A stretch of DNA of 64,000 nucleotides from CAZQFV01 sp964613665 (GCA_964613665.1 CAZTIG010000017.1:8189-72188), one strand, 5' to 3'. Counted from the stretch's first letter, positions 24,748 through 34,077 are shown. A program made the numbers and translations. Notes: generated by a model not told the origin, from the letters alone.

Positions 24748-27363
24748 TCACCTCCGCTTGTCTTCCTCCGCGGCAGGTTCCGCGGCGGGCTCCGCCGGCA
24801 GCAGCTCCCCCAGCAGCGCCTCCTCCTCGGCCCGGCTGCGCACGCGGCCGTCCAGCCGCGCATCCAGGAGCGCGCCAAGGATCGCCTTGTACCGCGGGCC
24901 GGGGACCAGGCCGCGCGCCCGCAGGTCGTTCCCGTTCAGGGCAGGGCGCACGAAACGCAGCTTTTCTATGTAGCTCTCCACCGCCTGGCGCAGCGGCTCC
25001 TCCTCGCCCTCGGCCACGAGCAGCGCCTTGAGCGCGGTGGAGGAAAAGGGCCGCAGGAGATGGTAGACCCGGCTGGGAGCCGCCCTGCCCTCCAGGAGGA
25101 CCGGGAGCGCCGTCTGCCGCAGCTGCACGACCTCGCGCAGAACCTGGCTGCTGCGCACCCGCAGGCGGTAACGTCCGATCATCCACTCGATCTCGTGGCC
25201 CGGCAGGTCGTAGCACAGCAGGGCCAGGTACAGAATGGCCCGCTCATCGCCGGCCGCCGCCGCGCGGACCTGCGGGAAGCGCTGCGCCAGCCAGTCGGTC
25301 CAGATCAGGTGGGGGGAGAGGCGCTCCAGCACGCCCAGCTCGTCCAGACGCGCCAGCACCTGTTCCGGCTCCTCCTCCTCCAGGATCAGGAACAGCTCGT
25401 GGCGGATGCGCTCGCCGGTGGTGCGTTCCAGCAGGTTCTGTTGCACGGCGTCGTGCAACAGCTGCAGCGTGCGCGGCTCCACGGCAAAGCCCAGGCGCTG
25501 CTCCAGCCGCACCGCCCGGAGGACGCGGGTGGGGTCCTCGATGAAGCTCAGGTTGTGCAGCGCCCGGATCAGCCGGCGGTCCAGGTCGCGCTTGCCCCCG
25601 TAGAAATCGAACAGCCGGCCGTCGCGGGCCCCACCCAGCCCGATCGCCAGGGTGTTGATGGTAAAGTCGCGGCGATAGAGGTCGTGGCGCAGCGAGCTGA
25701 ACTCGACCGTCGGCAGGGCCGTGGGCGCCTCGTAGAACTCGGTGCGCGCCGTGACCAGGTCCAGGTGCCGCGGCAGCGAACCGTCGCCCCGCTCCAGCAG
25801 CCACTTGGCCGTGCCGAAGCGCCGGTGGCTGCGCACGCGCCCCCCCAGCCGCCGGGCCAGCTCCTTGGCCAGCGCGATGGCGTCGCCCTCGACCACCAGG
25901 TCCAGGTCCAGGTTGGGCAGCCCCAGCAGCAGGTCGCGCACAAAGCCGCCGACCATGTAGAGGGAAAAACCGACCTCCTCGGCCAGCCGGCCGGCCTGCT
26001 GCACGATCTCCAGCAGCGGCCCCGGCAGGGCCTCGGCCAGCCGCGCCGACCAGTCGCCGGCCAGCCCCTGCTCGCGCTGCGGGGCCTCCGGCCACAGCTT
26101 CAGCAGGTCCGTCCGGGTAATGATGCCCAGTAGCTTGCGCTCCTGGTCCACCACGAGTAGCCGGCCGACGTCCTCCGCCATCATCGCCTGGCGCACCTGG
26201 TCCACCGGCATGTCCGGCGGCACCGTCAGGGGGCCCTTCCACATGTACGTGGCCACCGCGGCCTCCTCCAGGCCGTGGTGCAGCGCCCGGTCCAGGTCGC
26301 GCCGGCTGAACAGGCCCAGCAGCCGGCCGTCCTCCGCAGCGACCGGCAGGCCGCCGTGACCATAACGCGCCATCACCTCGGCGGCCTCGGCCAGCGTGGC
26401 CTCGGGCGAGATGGTGTGCACCCGCGCGGTCATGATGTCGCGCGCCGTCCGCATGGGCACGACCATCTCCTCGAGCAGCTGACGCAGATTCTGTACTACC
26501 TGCTCGCCGCTCTGCCCCGGCAGGAAAGCAGCCGCCGCCTGCGCGTGGCCCCGGCCTCCAAAGCGCGCCATCAGCTCGCCGGCATCGAGCGCTTCCCCCG
26601 TGCTGCGGGCGACAATCTGCACCGTACCGCCCATCTGCACCACCAGGAAGAGCGCCGCCGGGTCGTAGAGGTCCATCAGGCGGTGGGCCAGGGTGGAGAT
26701 CTCCTCCACATACCCCTCGACCTCGGCACGGGCCACCACGATGGGCCAGCCGTGCACCTGCTGCACGGTCGTCGTGGCGACGAGCTGGTTGTAGATCTGC
26801 AGCTGACCCGCGCTGAGGGGCCGGTTCAGGAACTCGGCGGCGATGTACAGGTTGGCGCCCTGCTCCACCAGCCAGGAGGCGCAGCGCAGGTCCGCGGCTG
26901 TGGTCCCGGGGTAGCAGAGCGAGCCGGTGTCCTCGTAGATGCCCAGCAGCAGCAGCGTCGCCTCCAGAGCCGAGAGGCGCAGGCCCTGCTCAATTAGGCG
27001 GGGCACCAGCAGGGTCACGGTGGCCCCAACGCTCCCCCCCGTGAAGCACTCGTTCTCCTCCAGCGGGCGGGCCAGGGGATGGTGATCGAATATGTCCACC
27101 TGCGGGACGAACGGCCCCAGCGGGCGAGGCAGGGCCGGCACTTGCTGGATGTCCACCAGGATGATGCGCGAGACGGGCTCCCGCGGCAGGGCCTCGGCGG
27201 CGACAAAGGGGATCGGCCCCTGGTAGAGGGCCAGGAACTCGCGCACGTTGCGGTTCAGGCGCTGCGGCAGGACCGGCAGGGCCCCCGGAAAGAGCCGGGC
27301 CGCGGCCAGCAGGGAGGCCAGCGCGTCAAAGTCGGTGTTGCTGTGGGTGAGGATCAGCTCCAT
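24748..27363 (-). CDS. tRNA A-adding enzyme: DHH + two CBS + nucleotidyltransferase
   Basis: 871 residues. Order: a DHH phosphoesterase-like domain (about 1-310, HSNTDFDALAS near residue 7 and FDHHPLARPL near 97), two CBS repeats (about 315-435), then a class II tRNA nucleotidyltransferase head with GGFVRDLLLG and DLDLVVEGDA near residue 480, RNA-binding helices and a C-terminal domain. This architecture is known from Aquifex and Deinococcus, where CCA completion is split between separate CC- and A-adding enzymes; this is the A-adding type. No CC-adding partner is in the window. ATG at 27363 was chosen over 27420 because the DHH motif begins right after it. Between dtd and the EF-Tu-like gene in the same operon. 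Confidence 0.9.
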   Translation of the reverse strand: MELILTHSNTDFDALASLLAAARLFPGALPVLPQRLNRNVREFLALYQGPIPFVAAEALPREPVSRIILVDIQQVPALPRPLGPFVPQVDIFDHHPLARPLEENECFTGGSVGATVTLLVPRLIEQGLRLSALEATLLLLGIYEDTGSLCYPGTTAADLRCASWLVEQGANLYIAAEFLNRPLSAGQLQIYNQLVATTTVQQVHGWPIVVARAEVEGYVEEISTLAHRLMDLYDPAALFLVVQMGGTVQIVARSTGEALDAGELMARFGGRGHAQAAAAFLPGQSGEQVVQNLRQLLEEMVVPMRTARDIMTARVHTISPEATLAEAAEVMARYGHGGLPVAAEDGRLLGLFSRRDLDRALHHGLEEAAVATYMWKGPLTVPPDMPVDQVRQAMMAEDVGRLLVVDQERKLLGIITRTDLLKLWPEAPQREQGLAGDWSARLAEALPGPLLEIVQQAGRLAEEVGFSLYMVGGFVRDLLLGLPNLDLDLVVEGDAIALAKELARRLGGRVRSHRRFGTAKWLLERGDGSLPRHLDLVTARTEFYEAPTALPTVEFSSLRHDLYRRDFTINTLAIGLGGARDGRLFDFYGGKRDLDRRLIRALHNLSFIEDPTRVLRAVRLEQRLGFAVEPRTLQLLHDAVQQNLLERTTGERIRHELFLILEEEEPEQVLARLDELGVLERLSPHLIWTDWLAQRFPQVRAAAAGDERAILYLALLCYDLPGHEIEWMIGRYRLRVRSSQVLREVVQLRQTALPVLLEGRAAPSRVYHLLRPFSSTALKALLVAEGEEEPLRQAVESYIEKLRFVRPALNGNDLRARGLVPGPRYKAILGALLDARLDGRVRSRAEEEALLGELLPAEPAAEPAAEEDKRR

Positions 27364-27388
27364 GGCTCGGCCTCGCCTCGGATGGCGA

Positions 27389-27448
27389 ATGACGGACGAC
27401 AGGCCGAGGGCCAACGACAAAGGTCCGCAGACGACAGACCAGAGACCA
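27389..27448. repeat. Degenerate heptamer tract between dtd and A-adding gene
   Basis: The stretch divides into consecutive 7-base units such as ATGACGG, ACGACAG, GCCGAGG, GCCAACG, ACAAAGG, TCCGCAG and ACGACAG. ACGACAG recurs exactly 35 bases apart (27396 and 27431). Confidence 0.5.
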
Positions 27449-27468
27449 TATGCCCGGGCCAGGAGCCA

Positions 27469-27942
27469 TCACGTCAGGCGCCTGCGCCGCGGGCGGTGCA
27501 GGCTCTCTGTGTCCAGCACGATCGTGACCGGCCCGTCGTTATCGATCTCGACCTCCATCATGGCCCCAAAGACGCCCGTCTGCGTGGGCACGCCGGCCGC
27601 GCGCAGCGCATCAGCAAAGTGCTCCACCAGCGGCTCGGCCACCTCCGGCCGGGCGGCGGTGCTGAAGGAGGGCCGCCGCCCCCGGCGGCAGTCGGCGTAG
27701 AGGGTAAACTGGGAAACCACCAGCGCCTCGCCTCCGACCTCCAGCAGGGAGCGGTTGAAGTAGCCGGCCGCGTCGCGAAAGATGCGCATCTGCGCCACCT
27801 TCAGCGCCAGCTCGTCGGCCTCCGCCGGCGTGTCCCCTTCGCCCACACCCAGCAGGATGCACAGGCCGGAGCCGATGGCGGCCACCTCGCGGCCGTCTAC
27901 TCTCACCACAGACCGGGTCACCCGCTGCAGCACTGCGCGCAC
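27469..27942 (-). CDS. dtd: D-aminoacyl-tRNA deacylase
   Basis: 157 residues. Hydrolyses D-aminoacyl-tRNA (classically D-Tyr-tRNA), freeing tRNA for correct charging. Starts MRAVLQRVTRSVVRVDG, with the active-site SQFTLYADCRRGRRP loop near residue 77 and the NDGPVTI segment, which holds the Gly-cis-Pro signature, near 138. The GTG start at 27942 follows AAGGAG. Neighbours ruvA and the A-adding enzyme are on the same strand with gaps of 35 and 105 bases. The 105-base gap contains the heptamer tract. Confidence 0.95.
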   Translation of the reverse strand: MRAVLQRVTRSVVRVDGREVAAIGSGLCILLGVGEGDTPAEADELALKVAQMRIFRDAAGYFNRSLLEVGGEALVVSQFTLYADCRRGRRPSFSTAARPEVAEPLVEHFADALRAAGVPTQTGVFGAMMEVEIDNDGPVTIVLDTESLHRPRRRRLT

Positions 27943-27977
27943 GACGGTCGACTCCTTATGTCACTACACGCGCGCCC

Positions 27978-28568
27978 TCACGCCCCGCCAAAGTAGCGCA
28001 GCGCCATCCGGAGGCGCTCCTCCAGCGGCAGCTCCTTCGACTCGGCCGGCAGAGACGCCAGCGCCGCACGGGCCTCGGCCGTCGTGTAGCCCAGGCTCGT
28101 CAGCACCTCCAACAGCTCGGCCTGCTCCGGCGGCAGCGCCGCCGCGCCGGGCAGCCCCAGCCGGCCCAGGTCGATCCGCCCCTTGAGCTCCAGGATCAGC
28201 CGGCTGGCCATCTTGCGGCCCACGCCCGGCACCCGCGTCAGCAGGTCCACATCCTCGCGGGCTATCGCCAGCCGCAGCGCCTCGGCCGAGGTCGAGGAGA
28301 GCAGCGCCAGCGCCAACTTCGGTCCCACGCCGGAGACGGTCAGCAGCACCTCGAACAGCTCCAGCTGCTCGGCGGTGGCGAACCCGTACAGCGTCAGGGC
28401 ATCGTCGCGCAGCAGGAGATGGGTGTACAGCCGCACCGTGTCGCCGACGTCGCCCAGCTCCTCCAGCACCGCGGCCGGCACCCGCACCCGAAAGCCGATG
28501 CCGCCCACCTCGACGAGGGCCCAGTCGCTTCCCTTGGCCCGTACTTCACCGTGCAGCGTGGCGATCAA
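27978..28568 (-). CDS. ruvA: Holliday junction branch migration protein RuvA
   Basis: 196 residues. Binds Holliday junctions as a tetramer and loads RuvB. The OB-fold N-terminal domain starts MIATLHGEVR. Domain II has two helix-hairpin-helix motifs, VSGVGPKLALALLSS near 75 and VPGVGRKMASRLILEL near 110. Domain III (about 145-196) is the RuvB-binding three-helix module with LGYTTAEARAAL. The start is TTG at 28568 with AGGA upstream; the ATG at 28607 lies at the -10 box and cannot be used. ruvB and ruvC are not next to it. Confidence 0.95.
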   Translation of the reverse strand: MIATLHGEVRAKGSDWALVEVGGIGFRVRVPAAVLEELGDVGDTVRLYTHLLLRDDALTLYGFATAEQLELFEVLLTVSGVGPKLALALLSSTSAEALRLAIAREDVDLLTRVPGVGRKMASRLILELKGRIDLGRLGLPGAAALPPEQAELLEVLTSLGYTTAEARAALASLPAESKELPLEERLRMALRYFGGA

Positions 28569-28595
28569 CGCGTTCCTCCAGTGTCCGCCAGGCCT

Positions 28596-28601
28596 ATTAT
28601 A
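28596..28601 (-). promoter_or_regulatory. Extended -10 box of ruvA
   Basis: Minus strand TGTGC-TATAAT-AGG, about 30 bases before the TTG start. It gives ruvA and downstream genes a promoter separate from coaBC. Confidence 0.6.
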
Positions 28602-28616
28602 GCACACATCGGCGGC

Positions 28617-29840
28617 TCAGGTCGACCGGCCCTCGGCCAGCAGCCCGGCCACGCGGTCCCAGATGCGCGCGGCTACCTCGTCCTTGGAGAGGAGCGGCAG
28701 CGGCTCTTCGCCGCCGCCGCGATCGAGCATCGTGACGCGGTTGGTGTCCACGCCAAAGCCGCTGTCGGTCGCGCTGACGTCATTGGCCACGATCAGGTCC
28801 AGCTTCTTGGCCACGAGTTTCTGGCGGGCGTTGGCCAGCAGGTCCTGCGTCTCGGCGGCAAAGCCAACCACCAGCAGGGGCCGGCCGCCACGCTCCCGCG
28901 CCGCCGCCACGTCGGCGAGGATATCCGGCGTGCGCTGCAGGACCAGGGCGAGGTCCCCGGCGCCCTTCTTGATCTTCTGGCCGGCGCACTCGGCCGGGCG
29001 ATAGTCGGCCACGGCCGCAGCCATGGCCAGCACGTCGCAGCCCGGGAGCGCCTCCAGCACCGCCCGGCGCATCTCCTCGGCCGTGGCCACGTGGACGCAC
29101 GTCGAGCCGACCGGCACGGCCAGGGCCGTCGGGGCGCTCACCAGGGTGACGCGCGCCCCGCGCTCCAGCGCCGCCTGCGCCAGCGCATAGCCCATCTTGC
29201 CCGACGAGCGGTTGCCGACGTACCGCACCGGGTCGACCGGCTCCTGCGTCCCGCCGGCCGTCACCACCACGTGCCGGCCGGCCAGCGGCCCGTCTCGCCC
29301 CAGCACCCAGCGGATGGTACCCACGATCTCCGGCACCTCGGCCATGCGCCCCCGCCCGATCCGCCCGGAGGCCAGGCGGCCCTCCCCCGGCCCGACCACG
29401 ATCGCGCCGCGCCGCCGCAATAGCTCCAGGTTCTCCTGCGTGGCCGGGTGCTCCCACATGCCGGCGTCCATGGCCGGGGCCAGCACCAGGGGAGCAGCCG
29501 TCGCCAGCGCCGTGCTGCAGAGCAGGTTGTCGGCGATGCCGTGGGCCAGCTTGGCCAACGTGTTCGCCGTGGCCGGAGCGATCACCAGCACGTGCGCCCG
29601 CCAGGCCAGCGACAGGTGGGCCATCTCCGTCTGCTCGAGCAGGCGGAACATGTCGCCGTGCACCGGCCGGCCGGTCAGCGCCTGGAAGGTCAGCGGCCCC
29701 ACGAAGCGGGCGGCCGCCTCCGTCATGACCACGTCCACCCGCGCACCGGCCTGCACCAGCTTGCTCGTGAGGTCGGCGCTCTTGTAGGCAGCGATGCCCC
29801 CGGTGATGCCGAGGACCACACAGGCCTGGTGCAGCAACAT
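28617..29840 (-). CDS. coaBC: Phosphopantothenoylcysteine decarboxylase / synthetase
   Basis: 407 residues of the bifunctional Dfp protein in coenzyme A synthesis. CoaB activity joins phosphopantothenate and Cys, and CoaC decarboxylates the product. The flavoprotein CoaC domain (1-185) has GITGGIAAYKSADL, APATANTLAKLAHG and the LLCSTALATAAPL loop. The CoaB domain (about 190-400) has TAGGTQEPVDPVRYVGNRSSGKMG (in part) and FAAETQDL. ATG at 29840 follows GGAGGCGACG. The divergent DUF2148 gene promoter lies inside the upstream gap. Confidence 0.95.
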   Translation of the reverse strand: MLLHQACVVLGITGGIAAYKSADLTSKLVQAGARVDVVMTEAAARFVGPLTFQALTGRPVHGDMFRLLEQTEMAHLSLAWRAHVLVIAPATANTLAKLAHGIADNLLCSTALATAAPLVLAPAMDAGMWEHPATQENLELLRRRGAIVVGPGEGRLASGRIGRGRMAEVPEIVGTIRWVLGRDGPLAGRHVVVTAGGTQEPVDPVRYVGNRSSGKMGYALAQAALERGARVTLVSAPTALAVPVGSTCVHVATAEEMRRAVLEALPGCDVLAMAAAVADYRPAECAGQKIKKGAGDLALVLQRTPDILADVAAARERGGRPLLVVGFAAETQDLLANARQKLVAKKLDLIVANDVSATDSGFGVDTNRVTMLDRGGGEEPLPLLSKDEVAARIWDRVAGLLAEGRST

Positions 29841-29868
29841 CGTCGCCTCCGAGCCGCACTCCAGCCGG

Positions 29869-29897
29869 TTGACTGGACGGCGCCTTTCCTGTACAAT
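29869..29897 (+). promoter_or_regulatory. Promoter of DUF2148 gene
   Basis: TTGACT (29869-29874), 17-base spacer, TACAAT (29892-29897). Confidence 0.7.
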
Positions 29898-29991
29898 GTG
29901 CCGGGCGGAAACTGGGCACCCTCGCCAGGCCGCTCCACAGGAATTGTATACGAAATGCACCCATATTTCAAGCATGGCCCACGGAGGAGAC

Positions 29992-30501
29992 ATGGATACC
30001 ATTCACACCGTCGCCGAACTGATGGCCGTAGCCGCTCGCACCGCCCCCAAAGCGGCCGGGAAAGACTATGTCACCATCCAGATCGTGGAGGGAGACCTGC
30101 TCAACCAACTGGCCGACGACATGATCGCCTACGGCCGCGAGTCGGGCAAGAAGAACTTTGATCGCGATGGCGAGAACGTGCGCAGCTCGGCCGCCGTCGT
30201 GCTCATCGGTCTGAAGGACGCCGCCGCCACCGGGCTCAACTGCGGCGCCTGCGGGTTCGAGAAGTGCCCGCCGCTCAACACCTTCGCCGGGGAGTTCCGC
30301 GGCCCCAACTGCGCCCTGCGCCTGCTCGATATGGGCATCGCCCTGGGCTCGGCGGTCAAGATGGCCGCCCTGCTCAACGTGGACAACCGCATCATGTACC
30401 GCATCGGCGTCTCGGCCCGCCGGCTGGGCCTGACCGACGCCGACTTGGTCATGGGCGTGCCCCTCTCGGCCACGGGCAAGAGCCCGTACTTTGATCGCTA
30501 G
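29992..30501 (+). CDS. DUF2148 ferredoxin-domain protein
   Basis: 169 residues of the DUF2148 family. The cluster-type Cys motif is LNCGACGFEKCPPL near residue 83, with a later Cys in GPNCALRLLDMGIALGSAVK. Cys spacing resembles an Fe-S binding module, and the family is annotated as ferredoxin domain-containing, with no proven reaction. ATG at 29992 follows GGAGGAGAC. It is the first gene of a plus-strand run with the peptidase MA-like gene 19 bases on, though a functional link is not evident. Confidence 0.88.
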   Translation: MDTIHTVAELMAVAARTAPKAAGKDYVTIQIVEGDLLNQLADDMIAYGRESGKKNFDRDGENVRSSAAVVLIGLKDAAATGLNCGACGFEKCPPLNTFAGEFRGPNCALRLLDMGIALGSAVKMAALLNVDNRIMYRIGVSARRLGLTDADLVMGVPLSATGKSPYFDR

Positions 30502-30520
30502 GACCTCCTGGGAGACCGGC

Positions 30521-31915
30521 ATGCGCAGAGCGACGATCCTCTGGGGCCTCGTGCTGGCGCTGGCAATGCTCGCGCCCGCCGCCGCCGCGCCGGCACGGGC
30601 CATCCGCGCCGACAACGACCACGCCACGCTCGCCTTCCCCGACCGCCTCACCTTCAGCGTCGACCTGCAGGGCGACACCACGATCACCTCGGTCGTGCTG
30701 GAGTACGGCGTCCAGGAGCTGACGTGCGGCCAGGTGGTGGCCAAGGCCTTTCCCTCCTTCACCCCGGGCAAGACCGTGGCCGCCAGTTGGACCTGGGAGA
30801 TGCTGCAGAGCGGCGGAGAGCCCCCCGGCGCGCGCATCTGGTGGCGCTGGCGCGTGCGCGACGCCGCCGGCAACGAGCTGCTGACCGACGAGCAGACCGT
30901 GACCTGGCTCGATGACGCGCACGCCTGGCGCACCGTCACCGGCCAATCCCTGAACCTGCACTGGTACGACGGCACCCAGTCGTTTGCCGACGATCTGCAC
31001 GACGCCGCCGCGCAGTCCATCGCCGACCTGGGCCGCGCCACGGGGCTGGCGCCGGATGGGCCGATCGACCTCTACATCTACGCCGACCGGCAGGACCTGC
31101 GCGAGGCCATTCTGTACGAGCCGCAGTGGATCGGCGGCCAGGCCCACCCAGAGTACAACATCGTCATCATGGCCGTCGGGCCCGACGAGCTCGAATGGGG
31201 CACGCGGGTCACCGCCCACGAGCTGACCCACGTCCTGGTCGGCCGCTACACCTTCAGCTGTCTCGGCGACGTGCCGGCCTGGCTGGAGGAAGGCCTGGCC
31301 GTCTACGGCGAGGGCGGCTGGACGGCCGCCGAGCAGCAAGCCTTTGAGGCCGCCGTGGCCGACGACACGCTCCTCTCCGTGCGCGCCCTGGGCGGCGGCT
31401 TCTCCGAGAACCTCGACCAGGCCAGCGTCGCCTACGGCCAGTCGTACAGCCTGGTGCGCTATCTCCTCGCCGAGCACGGCCAGGAGAAGATGCTGACCCT
31501 CCTCCGGACCCTGCGCGACGGGGTACCGATCGACCAGGCGCTGCCGCAGGTGTATGGCCTGACGGTGGAGGCCCTGGACGACGCCTGGCGGGCCTCGGTC
31601 GGCGCGGCCCCGCGGGGCCAGGCCGGCCGGGCGCCCACCCCCACGCCGCCGCCTACCCCCATCCCGACCATCGAGCCGGTCTCCGGCGCGCCGCCGGCCC
31701 CCACGCCCGGCCCGACGCGCATCCGCCCCACCGTCGCGCCCACCATCCCCCCGCCCACGAGCGCCCCCACGGAGACGCCCGCGGGTCCACTGGAGGGGCT
31801 TGCTGCCCTGCCCGGCTGGCTGCTGATCGTCCTGTACATCGCCGCCGGCCTGGCAATCGGCGGGCTGCTCGCCTTTTTCCTGAGCCGGCTCTTCGGGGGG
31901 AGGAGCGACCGATGA
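30521..31915 (+). CDS. Peptidase MA-like zinc protease, membrane anchored
   Basis: 464 residues. Signal peptide (1-25), a beta-sandwich domain (about 30-145), then a gluzincin-type catalytic domain: TAHELTHVLVG near residue 240 with the HExxH zinc site, and the third ligand Glu in PAWLEEGLAVYGEG about 25 residues later. A Thr/Pro linker (about 370-425) leads to one C-terminal membrane helix near 433-455 and a basic tail, so the catalytic part faces outward. The target is unknown. ATG at 30521 was chosen for the signal peptide. The stop overlaps the start of the solute-binding lipoprotein gene (ATGA). Confidence 0.85.
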   Translation: MRRATILWGLVLALAMLAPAAAAPARAIRADNDHATLAFPDRLTFSVDLQGDTTITSVVLEYGVQELTCGQVVAKAFPSFTPGKTVAASWTWEMLQSGGEPPGARIWWRWRVRDAAGNELLTDEQTVTWLDDAHAWRTVTGQSLNLHWYDGTQSFADDLHDAAAQSIADLGRATGLAPDGPIDLYIYADRQDLREAILYEPQWIGGQAHPEYNIVIMAVGPDELEWGTRVTAHELTHVLVGRYTFSCLGDVPAWLEEGLAVYGEGGWTAAEQQAFEAAVADDTLLSVRALGGGFSENLDQASVAYGQSYSLVRYLLAEHGQEKMLTLLRTLRDGVPIDQALPQVYGLTVEALDDAWRASVGAAPRGQAGRAPTPTPPPTPIPTIEPVSGAPPAPTPGPTRIRPTVAPTIPPPTSAPTETPAGPLEGLAALPGWLLIVLYIAAGLAIGGLLAFFLSRLFGGRSDR

Positions 31916-34077
31916 CGCGCCAAGCCACGATCATCCTGTCCTGCCTTCTCCTGGCCGCAGCCCTGCTCTCCGCCTGCGGCCCCACCTCCTCGCCCGGCCC
32001 GACCGCGCCGCCGGAGCCTACCCGCGCCGGCCTGCCCGGAGCTACCCCCGCCGGCGACTATCCCCCGCTGCCTACGGTCACGCCCTACGCCCCACCCACG
32101 GTTGCGGCGGATGTGTTCAGCAGCCCGGACTATGGCGTCTCCCTGCGCTACCCGGCGGGCTGGTACGCCGAGGAGGGCAGCGCGGAGGAGGGCATTGTCG
32201 CCCAGTTCTACTCCCCCGACTTCGCCGTGATCGCCCTGCTGGTGGTCAGCTCCATCCCCGGCGACGAGCCGCTGGAAAGCACGGCCGCAGAGATCCGCGC
32301 CGCCGTCCTCAGCGGCACGGTGGACACGCGGATCGTGAGCGACCAGGCCGTCCAACTGGACGACGGCCGGCCGGCCTGGAGGACGGTGGCCACCTGCACC
32401 CTGCCAGAGGACGGCACCGCGCTGCAGGTGGACATCCTCTCGGCGGTGCACGGCGGCAGCGTCTTCACTCTGCTGGCCTTTGCCGGCCCGGACGACTATG
32501 CCGCCAACGCGAGTGCCATCGCCGCCCTCGGCCGGGCCATGCAGCTGCAGGCCCCGTCCTTCTACGGTCTGCCGCGCGACCAGTCGCTGCTCCTCGCCGG
32601 CGGGGAGAGCACCAACCCGCGCGAGTACGATCCCGCCACGACGCACGGCAGCGGCGACAAGCTCGTCTACTCGGGGCTGGTGTCGTTCGACCCCGCCATG
32701 CACCTGGTGCCAGATCTGGCCGAGTCCTGGCAGGTGTCCGGCGGCACGCTCTACACCTTCACCCTGCGGGCAGATGCCTCCTTCCACAACGGCCGGCCGG
32801 TCACCGCCCAGGACGTCATCTACTCCTGGGAACGCGCCGCCGACCCGGCGACCGGCTCCGATACCGTGCTCACCTACCTCGGCGACATCGTCGGCGTCCG
32901 CGAGATGAACGCCGGCCAGGCGGAGCACATCGTCGGGCTGCGGGCAGTCGACGAGCACACCCTCCAGGTGACCATCGATGCCCCCAAGCCCTACTTCCTG
33001 CTCAAGCTGACCTACCCCACGGCCTTTGTGCTGGACCGGGCCAACGTCGAATCCGGATCGGCGTGGTACCGCACCCCCAACGGCACCGGCCCCTACCGCC
33101 TGACCCGCTGGGAGAGCATGAAGGTCCGGCTCTACGAGCGCAACGACCACTACTACCTGGACCCGCCGGCCATCCCCTATGTGATCGTGCGGCTCTACTC
33201 GGGCGTCGCCGTGCGCCTCTACGAGTCGGGCCAGATCGACGTGGCCGGCGTCGGCCTGGACGACGTGGCCCGCATGCTCGACCCCAAGGAGCCGCTCCAC
33301 GCCGACCTGCACAGCGCCGTGAACCTGTGCACCGATTATGTCGTTTTCGACGTGAGCCAGCCCCCCTTTGATGACGTCAAGGTGCGCCAGGCCTTTGCCA
33401 TGGCCATCGACCGCCAGCAGTTCATCGACATCGTCTACAGCGGCATCGGGGTGCCGGCCAAGGGCCTCTACCCTCCGGCCCTGCCCGGCTACGACGCCGA
33501 CCTTGCGGGCCTGCCCCACGACCCGCAGCAGGCGCGCCGCCTCCTGGCCGAGTCCAGCTACGGCGGCGCGGCCGGCCTGCCGCCCATCGTCTTTACCGAC
33601 AGCGGGCTGGGCGGCGGGGTCAGCGCCTACACCGCAGCCCTGGCCCAGATGTGGCAGCAGGCGCTGGGCGTGACGATCACCGTGGAGAACCTGGAGCCCG
33701 ATCGCTACCTGGACGAGCTCTACGCCGGCCACCACGGCCAGATCTTTGGCCTGGGCTGGTGCGCGGACTACCCCGACCCGGAGAACTTTGCCGACGTGCT
33801 CTTCCACAGCGGCTCACGGCAGAACAACGGCCACTACAGCAACCCGCGGCTCGATGCCCTGCTGGAGCAGGCCCGTGTCGAACAGGACGTCGCCCGAAGG
33901 TTGGAGCTCTACCGCGAGGCCGAGCGGATCATCGTCGAGGATGCCCCGGCGATCTTTATCGCCCACGACGTCTCCCACGTGCTGGTCAAGCCGTACGTCG
34001 CGGGCTATGTGCTGACACCGGTGGACATTGCCCTGGAGCGCTACCTGCGGCTCGATCCCGACAGGATGGACCGGTAG
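31912..34077 (+). CDS. Solute-binding lipoprotein: PsbP/DcrB-like domain fused to SBP family 5
   Basis: 721 residues. Lipobox LLSACG, Pro-rich spacer, then a small alpha-beta domain at about 65-210 that begins YGVSLRYPAGW and resembles the PsbP/DcrB-type fold. From about 220 to the end it is a family 5 oligopeptide/nickel-type binding protein: DPATTHGSGDKLVYSGLVSFD (in part), LAESWQVSGG, RPVTAQDVIYSWERAADP and the late DYPDPENFADVLFHSG. No permease or ATPase genes are adjacent, so it is either an orphan receptor or serves a transporter elsewhere. Translational coupling with a surface zinc protease suggests peptide handling, by inference. Confidence 0.88.
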   Translation: MTRQATIILSCLLLAAALLSACGPTSSPGPTAPPEPTRAGLPGATPAGDYPPLPTVTPYAPPTVAADVFSSPDYGVSLRYPAGWYAEEGSAEEGIVAQFYSPDFAVIALLVVSSIPGDEPLESTAAEIRAAVLSGTVDTRIVSDQAVQLDDGRPAWRTVATCTLPEDGTALQVDILSAVHGGSVFTLLAFAGPDDYAANASAIAALGRAMQLQAPSFYGLPRDQSLLLAGGESTNPREYDPATTHGSGDKLVYSGLVSFDPAMHLVPDLAESWQVSGGTLYTFTLRADASFHNGRPVTAQDVIYSWERAADPATGSDTVLTYLGDIVGVREMNAGQAEHIVGLRAVDEHTLQVTIDAPKPYFLLKLTYPTAFVLDRANVESGSAWYRTPNGTGPYRLTRWESMKVRLYERNDHYYLDPPAIPYVIVRLYSGVAVRLYESGQIDVAGVGLDDVARMLDPKEPLHADLHSAVNLCTDYVVFDVSQPPFDDVKVRQAFAMAIDRQQFIDIVYSGIGVPAKGLYPPALPGYDADLAGLPHDPQQARRLLAESSYGGAAGLPPIVFTDSGLGGGVSAYTAALAQMWQQALGVTITVENLEPDRYLDELYAGHHGQIFGLGWCADYPDPENFADVLFHSGSRQNNGHYSNPRLDALLEQARVEQDVARRLELYREAERIIVEDAPAIFIAHDVSHVLVKPYVAGYVLTPVDIALERYLRLDPDRMDR

